Positions 24,968-33,652 of a stretch of DNA of 36,275 bases are shown in pieces. The position numbers were made by a program, and so were the translations under genes. The notes below the pieces were generated by a model. That model had not been told where the DNA came from. It saw only the letters and a list, made by a program, of their open reading frames with translations, and did not search any database. Within the stretch, counting starts at the first letter, position 1; the number at the start of each line of letters is the position of its first letter. Origin of the DNA: Balneolaceae bacterium (GTDB lineage: Bacteria; Bacteroidota; Rhodothermia; Balneolales; Balneolaceae); NCBI GenBank assembly GCA_009711805.1, contig VEMX01000073.1:1-36275 (forward strand). The letters are read 5' to 3'.

Positions 24968-27772
24968 TCAAGTTCCAATAGTAAAATAGACCGTACTTCC
25001 TTCACCCAATTCACTTTCAACCCAGATTTTACCATTATGTCGGTTTATAATGTCTTTTACAATTGCCAACCCAATGCCTGTACCTTCGAATTCGGATTCT
25101 TTATGAAGGCGTTGAAAAACTTCGAACACTTTGTCTTTAAATCTGGCATCGAAACCAACGCCATTATCCTTAATGCGATATGTATATCCATGTTCAGTGA
25201 GTATTCCACTAACACCAATGATGGCATGTTCTTCATTACTGGTATACTTCAAGGCATTCCCCAATATGTTAGTGACAGCCTGGACAATAAGTGTGCGATC
25301 TCCTCTTACCATTTCCAGTGTTTTATCTACTTTAAAAGTGATTTTCCGGTCCTCATCAGGATGTTCGCTGTGTAACAGTTCATCGAATACATCAGAAAAT
25401 ATTTTTTTCATATTCAGTGTCGTCAGGGTAAACGATTGCCGCTTTATTCTCGAATAGATGAGGATATCATCGATCAATGTTCCCATTTTAGTTGTGTTCT
25501 TTATCACTCTGTCAAACATTTTTTTTCCTTCTTTATCCAGAGTTTCAGAATACTCTTCCCCCAACAGATTGCAATAACCTGATATAGCCCGCAAAGGAGC
25601 TCTTAAATCATGAGCAACTGAATAGCTGAACGCTTCCAGGTCCTCATTGGCTTTCTCCAACTTAACTTTCTGATCTTTAAGTGTTTCATTTTTAGATTTC
25701 AGTTTCTGGTTATATTCTTTGATAAGATTCTCATCTTCTTTGCGCTTAGTTACATCCCGTATGGCTACCGATACCAGGACCCCTTTATCTGTTTCCAGCG
25801 GACTCAGACTGATCTCCACAGGAAACTCTTTGCCATTTTTCTTTTTCCCGTTCAATTCCATCCCAATCCCCATGCCGCGGACGTTGGGATTTTTGGTATA
25901 ATGGGTGCGGTGCTCTTGATATGAATGCATAAAAGAATCAGGAATTAATTCCTCTACTTGTGTCCCTATAAGTTCTTCCCGCTGATATTCAAACAGGGCT
26001 TCCGTTTGTTTGTTAACCAGTTCTATAGTACCCGATTCGTTTATAATGACCATGGCGTCAGGGGCAGATTCCATAAGATTTCGGAACCGCTCTTCCGCTT
26101 TTTTTCGTTCGGTTACATCCCGGATAGCCGCAGAGATCAGTACCCCTTTATCCGTCTCCAGCGGACTCAGACTGATCTCTACAGGAAACTCTTTGCCATT
26201 TTTCTTTTTCCCGTTCAACTCCATCCCAATCCCCATGCCACGGGCGTTGGAGTTTTTGGTATTATGGGTTGGATGCTCTTGATATGAATGCATAAAAGGA
26301 TCAGGAATTAGCTTCTCTACTCGTGTACCTATAAGTTCTTCCCGTCGATATCCAAACAGGACTTCCGTTTGTTTGTTAACCAGTTCTATAGTATCTGATT
26401 CGTTTATAATGATCATAGCATCAGGGGCAGATTCCATTAGATCCCGGAATCGTCCTTCCGCTTTTTTCCGCTCAGAAACATCTCTTATAATTCCAATAAA
26501 GAAATGTTCTTGTCCGCTTTGCCAGGTATTCAATGATAGTTCGAGGGGGAATTCGGTAGAGTTCTTATGCAAGCCGGTTAATTCAACCGTCTTTCCAATA
26601 ACATTTGAGCTGCCTTCTTTGAGGTGACGCTGCATGCCTTTAGTGTGAAGTTTTCTGAACTTTTCAGGCATAATGGTTGTGAGAGGTTTGCCGATAATCT
26701 CATTGGCTGTATAGCCGAAAGTAGTTTCAGCTCCTTTATTCCAGCTAAGTATGTTTCCCTTTTGATTTGCAGTAATAATGGCATCTTGGGAAGAAGAAAT
26801 GAGTGATCTAAAGCGTTCTTTAGCTTCATTATGCTTTTTGATTATTCTCAAAATGATTACAGCGAATAGGATATTCAACAGAATAATAATACCCAGAAAG
26901 ATGGATAAGATATACATCCCGTTGTTGCGTTCTGCAAAGGCAATGTCTAAGGGTTGATAACTAACAACTCCCCAGGGGTATTCCGGGACAGCTTCATAGG
27001 AGACCAGCCGTTTTTCCTGTTCGAGAGGATTAAAGTAAATGCCGGTACCCTTTTCTCCTTTCAACACTCTTTGTACCGGGGGAACTTCTTGGTAATTTTT
27101 AAGCACAGTTTGGGTAGTTGTATATTCGGGGATTTTCAGTCCCTTTCCGTCAACCAAATAAAGTCCTCCTTCTTCAGGGGAAACCATTTCCATGCCCCAT
27201 TCAGAAATTGTTTCGATTTTCATCTCAAGAACCAGATACCCCAGCAGCTGATCCGGAATTTTTCTGTGCCATACCGGAAACACATAAGCAATAATAGGTT
27301 CATGGGTTGAAGTCCTGTGGTGTATATTACTCAGCAGGGGTTTCTTAGCTTGTTTAACATTTCTGAACCATTGTGTATTGCTGAAATCCTGCCCTATAAT
27401 ATGATCAATACTGGGGGCATTTTGCATGGCTTTTCCCAACGTATCCATTAAGATAAGGTGATTTATGAAAGGAAAATTTGTTGGAATATCCCGGACAATT
27501 GAACGTGCGCCTTCCCAATCGTTTTCTATTATTAAGTTGCGAAATTTAACACGGGTGGCTAATGAAATTCCAACATCATAAACCCGGTCAAATCTTTCTT
27601 TAATCAGTACAGAAGCGAGTTGAACAGTAGAATTTCGTCTGTTAAAAGCTTGATCGGTCAGATTATGGTAAAGTTTATAATAGCTATAACCACCAATAAT
27701 TATCCCTGGTAATACCACAAGGGCAAAAATTACTGCCATCCGCCATCCCGGGGGAGACTTTTTGATATCCAT
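24968..27772 (-). CDS. Membrane sensor histidine kinase with three PAS domains
   Basis: A 934-residue sensor kinase. The order is TM1 (about 11-30), an extracytoplasmic Cache-like sensor (about 35-285), TM2 (about 287-308), PAS1 (320-440), PAS2 (441-561), PAS3 (562-682), a coiled linker, the HisKA domain with phospho-acceptor H721 in SYSVAHDLRAPLRAI, and a HATPase_c domain with N box (NILGNALKYTS), G1 (DNGVGFD) and G2 (GTGIGLAI). PAS2 and PAS3 are a recent tandem duplication. No receiver domain is attached and no response regulator gene is adjacent, so its partner is unknown. The signal may be a small extracellular molecule sensed by the Cache part, with PAS domains adding a cytoplasmic input. 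Confidence 0.93.
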   Translation of the reverse strand: MDIKKSPPGWRMAVIFALVVLPGIIIGGYSYYKLYHNLTDQAFNRRNSTVQLASVLIKERFDRVYDVGISLATRVKFRNLIIENDWEGARSIVRDIPTNFPFINHLILMDTLGKAMQNAPSIDHIIGQDFSNTQWFRNVKQAKKPLLSNIHHRTSTHEPIIAYVFPVWHRKIPDQLLGYLVLEMKIETISEWGMEMVSPEEGGLYLVDGKGLKIPEYTTTQTVLKNYQEVPPVQRVLKGEKGTGIYFNPLEQEKRLVSYEAVPEYPWGVVSYQPLDIAFAERNNGMYILSIFLGIIILLNILFAVIILRIIKKHNEAKERFRSLISSSQDAIITANQKGNILSWNKGAETTFGYTANEIIGKPLTTIMPEKFRKLHTKGMQRHLKEGSSNVIGKTVELTGLHKNSTEFPLELSLNTWQSGQEHFFIGIIRDVSERKKAEGRFRDLMESAPDAMIIINESDTIELVNKQTEVLFGYRREELIGTRVEKLIPDPFMHSYQEHPTHNTKNSNARGMGIGMELNGKKKNGKEFPVEISLSPLETDKGVLISAAIRDVTERKKAEERFRNLMESAPDAMVIINESGTIELVNKQTEALFEYQREELIGTQVEELIPDSFMHSYQEHRTHYTKNPNVRGMGIGMELNGKKKNGKEFPVEISLSPLETDKGVLVSVAIRDVTKRKEDENLIKEYNQKLKSKNETLKDQKVKLEKANEDLEAFSYSVAHDLRAPLRAISGYCNLLGEEYSETLDKEGKKMFDRVIKNTTKMGTLIDDILIYSRIKRQSFTLTTLNMKKIFSDVFDELLHSEHPDEDRKITFKVDKTLEMVRGDRTLIVQAVTNILGNALKYTSNEEHAIIGVSGILTEHGYTYRIKDNGVGFDARFKDKVFEVFQRLHKESEFEGTGIGLAIVKDIINRHNGKIWVESELGEGSTVYFTIGT
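25750..26475. repeat. 363-bp tandem repeat encoding PAS2 and PAS3
   Basis: Two adjacent DNA copies with a period of 363 bp (121 codons) encode PAS3 and PAS2 of the kinase. The marker CCCCTTTA occurs at 25780-25787 and 26143-26150, exactly 363 bp apart. The proteins agree at about 84 percent by eye, and one stretch of over 30 residues is identical, which points to recent duplication or gene conversion. Confidence 0.9.
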
Positions 27773-28230
27773 TATACCGTCCTTTATAAATTCTCTTTTG
27801 AGTAAGTTCCTGACAACTGTTTATTAAATATTTTGATAATTTGGTGATTTGGGGAAATATCAAAAGTCATCAGCTCTCTTTTATTTTACTGGTTATGCTA
27901 CAACAACTTTTTCTTTTTATTAGTTGATGTGAAGTATTCTATTTTCTGTTAGAAATATGTTCTTAAACGATAAATGTGAGCAAAAAAAGACAGACAAACA
28001 ACAAGAAGAATAAACTGTATCTACAACCCAATACAGGTTGCTAAACATGATGATTATAATTGCGGAGTGATACTGAATTGCTAAGCCCCCCCCCTTATAT
28101 TAAGTTCAGGGAATGATGGTTTTTAAAGAATGGATATACAACTATGGCAAGAGGAGATCTGTAATTCACAATATAGGTATGGTATCAGGCAGGGAGATTC
28201 AAAAGTGAATACAGGAAGGGTGGATACAAG
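27773..28230. other. 458-bp gap without a supported gene; contains a C9 run
   Basis: The gap lies upstream of the kinase gene and downstream of the next leftward gene. No coding frame with convincing composition was seen on either strand. Nine consecutive C residues occur at 28086-28094, unusual for this AT-rich stretch. No tRNA, terminator or clear promoter was found. Confidence 0.5.
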
Positions 28231-28728
28231 CTACATAAAAATCAGAGTTGCTAAACCTACAGCCATAATGGTATAAGCAAGTTTTTTATACCACTGATCA
28301 ATATAAAGCCCGCTTAGAAATAAAAGCTCTTTGAAGTCACTGGAAAGGGAATAGCCGGCAGAATCATGGGGTGTATTGTGTACTTCCGTTCCTTTATTGT
28401 TGTGAAACTTCCATTCGGTATTAAAGAGATTCAGGTATTTCCAATGAAAGTCCTGATCCATAAGAGAAACCGTAGCTTTACTTACCCAAAGGTTATATGA
28501 GATTTGCCCTACCACTTCTCGTGCATTCACATCAATGATAGAAGTATGTTGTTTAAAAATGCCTTTGGTTTCAAAGTGGTATTGCTCTCCATTTAAATTT
28601 GCAATTGCTGATGAAGACAACGAATTATTATTTAAGAAACCAATGTGCTTGTTTTTGAAAAAGATATCACACGTGCGTGTAAGGATATTTCGGTTTTTCC
28701 ATTTATAGTCAATCGACATGGCCAACAA
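28231..28728 (-). CDS. Hypothetical protein with C-terminal membrane anchor
   Basis: A 165-residue protein that I do not recognise. The first 145 residues look like a compact beta-rich soluble domain (repeated short strands such as CDIFFKNKHIGFLNN, HFETKGIFKQHTSIIDVN, VVGQISYNLWVSKATVSL), followed by a hydrophobic end (about 149-165) that could be a tail anchor. The strand pattern recalls tubby/LURP-one-like folds, but that is only an impression. A second ATG at codon 4 could be the real start. It is isolated, with about 460 bp of non-coding DNA on each side, so context gives no hint. Confidence 0.6.
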   Translation of the reverse strand: MLAMSIDYKWKNRNILTRTCDIFFKNKHIGFLNNNSLSSSAIANLNGEQYHFETKGIFKQHTSIIDVNAREVVGQISYNLWVSKATVSLMDQDFHWKYLNLFNTEWKFHNNKGTEVHNTPHDSAGYSLSSDFKELLFLSGLYIDQWYKKLAYTIMAVGLATLIFM

Positions 28729-29120
28729 ATTGTATTTAAAATGATCCGGTATTTAAACTGCCCCGTTTTGGAAGATTGAGTTGAAAAAGCCAAAACGTTC
28801 TCTTATTAGATTAAGTTACAAGATATGGCGAGAATTACGATTAGTATTATTTAATAATTGTCTGTGGTATCTACCCGAGATTCAATCTTTAAACACTCCT
28901 GCAGGCATTTCTTCGGTAAAACAGGGAAAAGGAAGGGAAGTGGCGTCCTCGATTCAGCTGGATATATATTTTGGTATTATCGAGTGAAAGCAAATGTAAT
29001 TGCTTTGCTAAAAAAGGAGACAAAGTATTCAGGGCATTCCTATTTTTAAACCAGTAAAAAGAGTCATAGTTCAACTTTGTTTCTCTTCATATACTATTCA
29101 ATCAATAATACATGTAAACA
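28729..29120. other. Gap without a supported gene upstream of rpsO
   Basis: Short open frames exist on both strands here, but they overlap one another, lack ribosome binding sites and have no recognisable sequence. No RNA gene was recognised. The right part leads into the rpsO promoter. Confidence 0.5.
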
Positions 29121-29151
29121 TTGTTGATTACCTAAAAAAAGACTATCTTTG
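29121..29151 (+). promoter_or_regulatory. Promoter of rpsO
   Basis: TTGTTG (29121-29126) and TATCTTTG (29144-29151) form a near-ideal Bacteroidota promoter, with 17 to 20 nt between the elements. The start codon lies about 40 nt further on. Confidence 0.75.
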
Positions 29152-29192
29152 CCACTTGTAAACGACTTATAAGCATTAATACAAAAATTGTA

Positions 29193-29462
29193 ATGAGCAT
29201 AACTGCAGAAGAAAAGAAAGAACTTTTTAAAAAATTTGGTGGAAGTGAAACCAATACGGGTTCCTCAGAAGGCCAGATTGCCCTTCTAACCAAGCGAATC
29301 AATGACCTTACGGATCATCTTAAAGACAATAATCAAGATCATGCATCCCGAAGAGGACTGCTTAAGATGGTGGGTAAGAGACGCCGTTTGTTAAACTACC
29401 TGATGAAGAAAGATATCGAGAAGTACAGAGAACTTATCAAAGAACTCGGTATCCGTAAGTAA
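29193..29462 (+). CDS. rpsO: 30S ribosomal protein S15
   Basis: An 89-residue S15, a normal length. It binds the central domain of 16S rRNA and contacts the large subunit. The signature is clear: [29 protein letters not shown], and the conserved [22 protein letters not shown]. It has its own promoter and an efficient terminator directly after it, but pnp follows in the same direction, a gene order conserved in many bacteria. S15 autoregulation through leader RNA is known in other species; no obvious structure is visible in the short leader here. Confidence 0.97.
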   Translation: MSITAEEKKELFKKFGGSETNTGSSEGQIALLTKRINDLTDHLKDNNQDHASRRGLLKMVGKRRRLLNYLMKKDIEKYRELIKELGIRK

Positions 29463-29470
29463 TTCAATTA

Positions 29471-29496
29471 AAGGCTCCATCGTGGGGCCTTTTTTA
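29471..29496 (+). terminator. Intrinsic terminator after rpsO
   Basis: AAGGCTCC (29471-29478), a short ATCGT loop and GGGGCCTT form an 8-bp stem with one G-T pair, followed by a T run through 29495. It lies directly after the rpsO stop and would separate rpsO from pnp. Confidence 0.85.
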
Positions 29497-29530
29497 TATT
29501 TATTCCGCCTACATGCGTATAATTCTTACC

Positions 29531-29538
29531 TAATTTTG
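29531..29538 (+). promoter_or_regulatory. -7 element before pnp
   Basis: TAATTTTG is an exact TAnnTTTG match, 35 nt before the pnp start and after the rpsO terminator. No good TTG -33 element is visible, but the position supports a separate pnp promoter. Confidence 0.5.
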
Positions 29539-29573
29539 CGGAATCGTAAATCAACAAAGACAAAGACGAAATA

Positions 29574-31679
29574 ATGAAAGAAGATTTTAGAAGTGTAGAA
29601 TTTGCACCGGGAAAGGTGCTTTCAATTGAAACAGGCCGGCTTGCCAAGCAAGCTGATGGCGCTGTAGTAGTGCGTATGGGAGATACCATGACGCTTTGTA
29701 CTGCTGTAAGTGCAAAAGAGCCCAAACCGGGACAGAGTTTTTTCCCGCTTACTGTAGACCATAGAGAAAGTTTTTCAGCTGGTGGGCGTTTCCCCGGTGG
29801 ATTTATAAAACGTGAAGGGCGTCCTTCCGAAAAAGAAGTATTATCGAGCCGGTTAATCGACAGGGTTTTGCGCCCGCTTTTTCCCAAGGGATACCGATGT
29901 GATACACAGATCATTTCCAATGTAGTTTCATCAGACGGACAAAATGATGCCGATGTATTAGGTGGCGTTGGTGCTTCTGCAGCTCTGCATATCTCTGATG
30001 TGCCTTTTGCCGGACCTATTGCAGAAGTGCGGGTTGGACGGGTAGACGGTGAATTTATCATCAACCCAACGCTTGATGAGCTTGAGAACAGTGACCTCGA
30101 TATGATTGTAGGTGGTACTGTGGACAGTGTACTGATGATAGAAGGGGAGATGCATGAAGTCTCTGAAAAAGACATGCTGGAAGCTATTAAAGCTGCTCAT
30201 GGTTCTATTATCACCCTCTGTGAATTCCAGGAAGAACTCAGAGAAGAATTTGGTAAACCGAAGAGAGAGTATACTCCGGAAGAATATCCTGAAGAATTGG
30301 AAAACAAAGTTCGGGAACTGGCTACTCAGAAAATTAAAGACCATGTGAATGTTGGTCTTGGTAAAGAGGAATACAGTGCCGGACTTAAAGAAATTAAAGA
30401 TGGCACCGTAGCTGAACTTGAAGAGGAATATGAAGATGAAATAGGAACCATCAAAGAGGTGCTAAGTGATATTGAGAAGGCAGAACTTCGCAATCTCATT
30501 CTCGAGAAGAAAAAAAGAATTGACGGCCGTACGCCAACCGATATCCGGGATATCTGGACACAAGCGGGGTACATAACCCGCGCACACGGTTCTTCTATCT
30601 TTACCCGTGGCGAAACACAGGCGCTGGTGTCTGTAACGCTTGGTACAAAGAAAGACGAACAAGCGGTAGATACATTATTTGATGAGGAAGCCAAGCAGTT
30701 CTTCCTGCATTACAATTTCCCTCCCTATAGTGTAGGGGAAGCTGGATATATGAGAGGGCCCGGCCGACGTGAAATTGGTCACGGTCACCTGGCTGAGCGT
30801 TCATTAAGAATGATGATGCCTTCGTTTGATGACTTCGGATATGTGATTCGCGTTATTTCTGACATTACAGAATCTAACGGTTCATCTTCTATGGCTTCGG
30901 TTTGTGGTGGTTCAATGGCGCTTATGGATGCCGGCGTTCCCCTCAAAAAGCCCGTAGCCGGTATTGCAATGGGTATGATTGTAGGTGATGAGGAAACAGT
31001 TGTGTTGTCTGATATCCGCGGTGAAGAAGATTTCATGGGCGATATGGACTTTAAAACAGCTGGTACTGCCGATGGTATTACTTCGTGCCAAATGGATATG
31101 AAAGTAGGAGGGATATCCTTCGAAATTATTGAAGAAGCCCTCGAACAAGCTCATGAAGGCCGTATGCATATTCTTGGTAAAATGGCCGAGACCATTTCAA
31201 CCGCAAGAGAATCATTGTCCGAATTTGCTCCACAATTTGTGAAGATGGAGATTGACGGTGACATGATTGGCGCGGTTATTGGACCTGGCGGAAAAGTAAT
31301 TCAAACCCTTCAGAAAGAAACAGATACTGAAATCTGGATTGAAGAAGATGAACAAGGTAAAGGACAGATTACCATATCTGCCGACAGCCTGGAGAAAGCC
31401 CAGGATGCTCAGAGCAGAATCAAAGCAATAACCGGTCACTTAGATGAAGGTGCTACATACAAAGGTGTTGTTAAGTCGATTAAAGACTTTGGAGCATTTG
31501 TAGAAGTTGCCCCGGGCCGCGATGGACTCCTGCACATTTCAGAGATTGATCATAAACACGTAGATAAGGTAAGTGATTACCTGAGTGTTGGTGACGAGTT
31601 GGATGTGAAGCTGCTCAAGATTGAGCCAGGTAATAAACTTCGGCTCTCAAGAAAAGCATTGATTGAAAAGGAAGGTTAA
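29574..31679 (+). CDS. pnp: Polyribonucleotide nucleotidyltransferase (PNPase)
   Basis: A 701-residue 3'-5' phosphorolytic exoribonuclease that degrades RNA and can add 3' tails. Two RNase PH domains are seen (about 1-215 and about 310-540, the second with YNFPPYSVGE and GRREIGHGHLAERSL), separated by an alpha-helical domain. A KH domain (about 555-610, GAVIGPGGKVIQTLQ) and an S1 domain (about 624-690, YKGVVKSIKDFGAFVEVAPG then GLLHISEID) follow. The length is typical. It lies downstream of rpsO, as in many bacteria, and has a strong terminator after it. Confidence 0.97.
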   Translation: MKEDFRSVEFAPGKVLSIETGRLAKQADGAVVVRMGDTMTLCTAVSAKEPKPGQSFFPLTVDHRESFSAGGRFPGGFIKREGRPSEKEVLSSRLIDRVLRPLFPKGYRCDTQIISNVVSSDGQNDADVLGGVGASAALHISDVPFAGPIAEVRVGRVDGEFIINPTLDELENSDLDMIVGGTVDSVLMIEGEMHEVSEKDMLEAIKAAHGSIITLCEFQEELREEFGKPKREYTPEEYPEELENKVRELATQKIKDHVNVGLGKEEYSAGLKEIKDGTVAELEEEYEDEIGTIKEVLSDIEKAELRNLILEKKKRIDGRTPTDIRDIWTQAGYITRAHGSSIFTRGETQALVSVTLGTKKDEQAVDTLFDEEAKQFFLHYNFPPYSVGEAGYMRGPGRREIGHGHLAERSLRMMMPSFDDFGYVIRVISDITESNGSSSMASVCGGSMALMDAGVPLKKPVAGIAMGMIVGDEETVVLSDIRGEEDFMGDMDFKTAGTADGITSCQMDMKVGGISFEIIEEALEQAHEGRMHILGKMAETISTARESLSEFAPQFVKMEIDGDMIGAVIGPGGKVIQTLQKETDTEIWIEEDEQGKGQITISADSLEKAQDAQSRIKAITGHLDEGATYKGVVKSIKDFGAFVEVAPGRDGLLHISEIDHKHVDKVSDYLSVGDELDVKLLKIEPGNKLRLSRKALIEKEG

Positions 31680-31715
31680 TTCCTGCTATCAATAACTACT
31701 TATAAGTTGTTTACT

Positions 31716-31749
31716 AAAAGGTTCCTTTCGATCGAAAGGAACCTTTTTT
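31716..31749. terminator. Strong intrinsic terminator after pnp
   Basis: AAAAGGTTCCTTTC (31716-31729), a GATC loop and GAAAGGAACCTTTT form a perfect stem of 14 bp with A and T runs on either side. It is symmetrical and could act in both directions. It marks the end of the pnp transcript. Confidence 0.92.
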
Positions 31750-32290
31750 ACTTAATGGGAGTGACTCGGTCTAATCTGATCAAAAATCGTTACATCGTTA
31801 AATCGCAAATCATTCAATCTGAATCACGGGTTCAACGGATTTTGGGATTGCACGGATTTCATAAATCATATAGTCAAAGTTACTCAAAAACCTAATCAAC
31901 GTGCCCTCTTGCCCTGGCCGGGTGCTAAGGAAGTGTAGTCCTGTTCCTATGGAAGAAAGAGACTCGCGGAGCGTGGATTCAAGATCGGTTCTGTGTGCTT
32001 CCAAAAATTTGTGGTATCTGTGCAATCGGCTTAATCCGCGATTCGAGCAACCTTGCTTTTTCTTTTCCCTAATTCAGGAAGTGTAGTCTTAATCCATCGA
32101 TCAGCCCGGTGATCGGTCAGATCGGCTACGGGGTTACTTTGGCTTACCCCTTCGGTCTGGCAGCTGGAGCCCCTCTCACCATTGCCCGATCCAGGTAATC
32201 CTACTTTACCTTTTACTCAATTCATTACAAATTTCCTGTTTATGCTTTCTAAGCTTTGTATATTAGCCGCCTGCCAAAAGGGAGGCAATT
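31750..32290. other. Repeat-rich gap between pnp and the M16 peptidase gene
   Basis: The gap of over 500 bp has no supported complete gene. It contains an imperfect inverted pair (31815-31860 and 32014-32047, shared core ATCYGTGCAATC) and a 13-bp direct repeat AGGAAGTGTAGTC (31928-31940 and 32076-32088). A frame at about 32104-32202 reads like a hydrophobic protein fragment (IGQIGYGVTLAYPFGLAAGA) ending in TAA, perhaps a gene remnant. Confidence 0.5.
31815..32047. repeat. Imperfect inverted repeat pair
   Basis: The reverse complement of 31815-31860 includes ATCCGTGCAATCCC then AATCCGTT; the plus strand at 32014-32047 includes ATCTGTGCAATCGG then AATCCGCG. The two copies are about 150 bp apart in opposite orientation and resemble dispersed intergenic repeats of Bacteroidota genomes (inference). 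Confidence 0.5.
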
Positions 32291-32307
32291 TAAACAAATA
32301 ATTGTAT

Positions 32308-33564
32308 ATGGATAAGCTGAAAGAAATTGATTTTGTACATAAGAACAAACTGGATAACGGTTTGCGTATTGTGACCGAGCATATTGAAAGTGTGAAAAGT
32401 ATATCTGTGGGTATATGGGTGAAAACCGGGAGCCGGAATGAGACTCAGAAGCAAGCGGGAATCACTCATTTTCTGGAGCATATGTTGTTTAAAGGAACAG
32501 ATAGCCGTTCTTCCTACGATATTGCTTTGAGTATGGAAGCAGTAGGGGGCTATTTGAATGCATTTACTTCTTCCGAATACACCTGCTACTATGCGCGTTG
32601 CGTGAATACTCAGTTGGAACGGGCTTTAGACGTCCTCTCCGATATGGTGTTAAACCCTTCTTTTCCGGAAGAAGAAGTGGAAAAGGAAAAGAAGGTGGTG
32701 ATTGAAGAAATGAAAATGTATCGCGATTCTCCTAACGATTATCTGTTCGAACAATTCAGTGAAAAGATGTTCAAGGGACATGAACTGGGCAGATCTATTT
32801 TGGGATATGAGGACACCGTATCAGCATTCAGCAGAGAAGATCTGTATGAGTATATGTCGGAGCAGTACTATCCCGGAAATATTTTGGTTTCAGTAGCTGG
32901 AAATGTAGACCATGATAAAGTAGTGGCATTAGTTAGCAGCTATTTCGAAGAACTTGAAGCCCGGAAATCCCGCAAAAATGAGCAGAAACTACCCGCTTTT
33001 ACACCGGTAGACCTTAAACTTACCAAAGCGATTGAACAAACACATTATGTGTATGGGCGAAGGGGAATCAACTTTGATCATGAAGATAAATACCTGCTTC
33101 TATTAGCAAATACAATTCTGGGGGGAGGTATGAGTGCCCGTCTGCATCAGAATGTGCGGGAAAAATACGGCTACTGCTATTCCATACAAACGTTCAATCA
33201 ATCCTATACCGATACCGGCTTGTGGGGGGTATATGTAGGTACCGATCAGCAATATGTGGATCATGTCCGGGACCTTATTAAGCAGGAACTGAAGAAGGTA
33301 CAGGAAGAACTAATTCCTCAAAAAGAACTGGACGAAGCAAAATCGCAGCTAAAGGGTAAACTATTACTCTCTCAGGAAAACACAAGCAGCAGAATGACCC
33401 GGCTGGCCAAAAGTGAACTTTATTTTGGCCGTTTTGTAACCCTGGATGAACTGGTAGAGAATATTGATTCTGTAACATCTGAACAGATCAATGAGTTTGC
33501 CCGGAATTTCTTTGATGAACAATATTTTATGGAAGGTATTCTTTTGCCTGAAGAGGGAAAATAG
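32308..33564 (+). CDS. M16 family zinc metallopeptidase (pitrilysin/MPP-like)
   Basis: A 418-residue M16 peptidase. The inverted zinc motif is HFLEH (H54, E57, H58), and a distal glutamate E134 follows 76 residues later, as the family requires. The N-terminal catalytic domain and the C-terminal domain, with the REKYGYCYSIQTF pattern, are both present, so this is a full single-chain M16B-type protein. No signal peptide is seen, so it is cytoplasmic. ATG 32308 is preferred; an in-frame TTG two codons upstream adds nothing. rpsO-pnp-M16 peptidase is a common gene order (mlpA/ymxG in Bacillus). The peptidase is separated from pnp by a terminator and a repeat-rich gap, so it is probably transcribed alone. 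Confidence 0.92.
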   Translation: MDKLKEIDFVHKNKLDNGLRIVTEHIESVKSISVGIWVKTGSRNETQKQAGITHFLEHMLFKGTDSRSSYDIALSMEAVGGYLNAFTSSEYTCYYARCVNTQLERALDVLSDMVLNPSFPEEEVEKEKKVVIEEMKMYRDSPNDYLFEQFSEKMFKGHELGRSILGYEDTVSAFSREDLYEYMSEQYYPGNILVSVAGNVDHDKVVALVSSYFEELEARKSRKNEQKLPAFTPVDLKLTKAIEQTHYVYGRRGINFDHEDKYLLLLANTILGGGMSARLHQNVREKYGYCYSIQTFNQSYTDTGLWGVYVGTDQQYVDHVRDLIKQELKKVQEELIPQKELDEAKSQLKGKLLLSQENTSSRMTRLAKSELYFGRFVTLDELVENIDSVTSEQINEFARNFFDEQYFMEGILLPEEGK

Positions 33565-33652
33565 CATACAAAGGTTAACAGAAATGTCATGTTGGTTCAA
33601 CATTAAACACGAACCGGTAAACAAAATTTAAACTTAATATTCTTAGCACAAA

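Noticed and set aside
28131-28277. Plus-strand frame of 48 codons near the end of the hypothetical gene
   Set aside because: It runs antisense into the hypothetical gene and has no ribosome binding site or family match.
28781-29049. Two overlapping short plus-strand frames upstream of rpsO
   Set aside because: They lie in different frames over the same bases, have no recognisable sequence and no ribosome binding site. The region is better left as non-coding.
31810-32025. Minus-strand frame of 71 codons in the pnp/M16 gap
   Set aside because: Its C terminus is made by the inverted repeat sequence itself, and no start signal or homology was seen.
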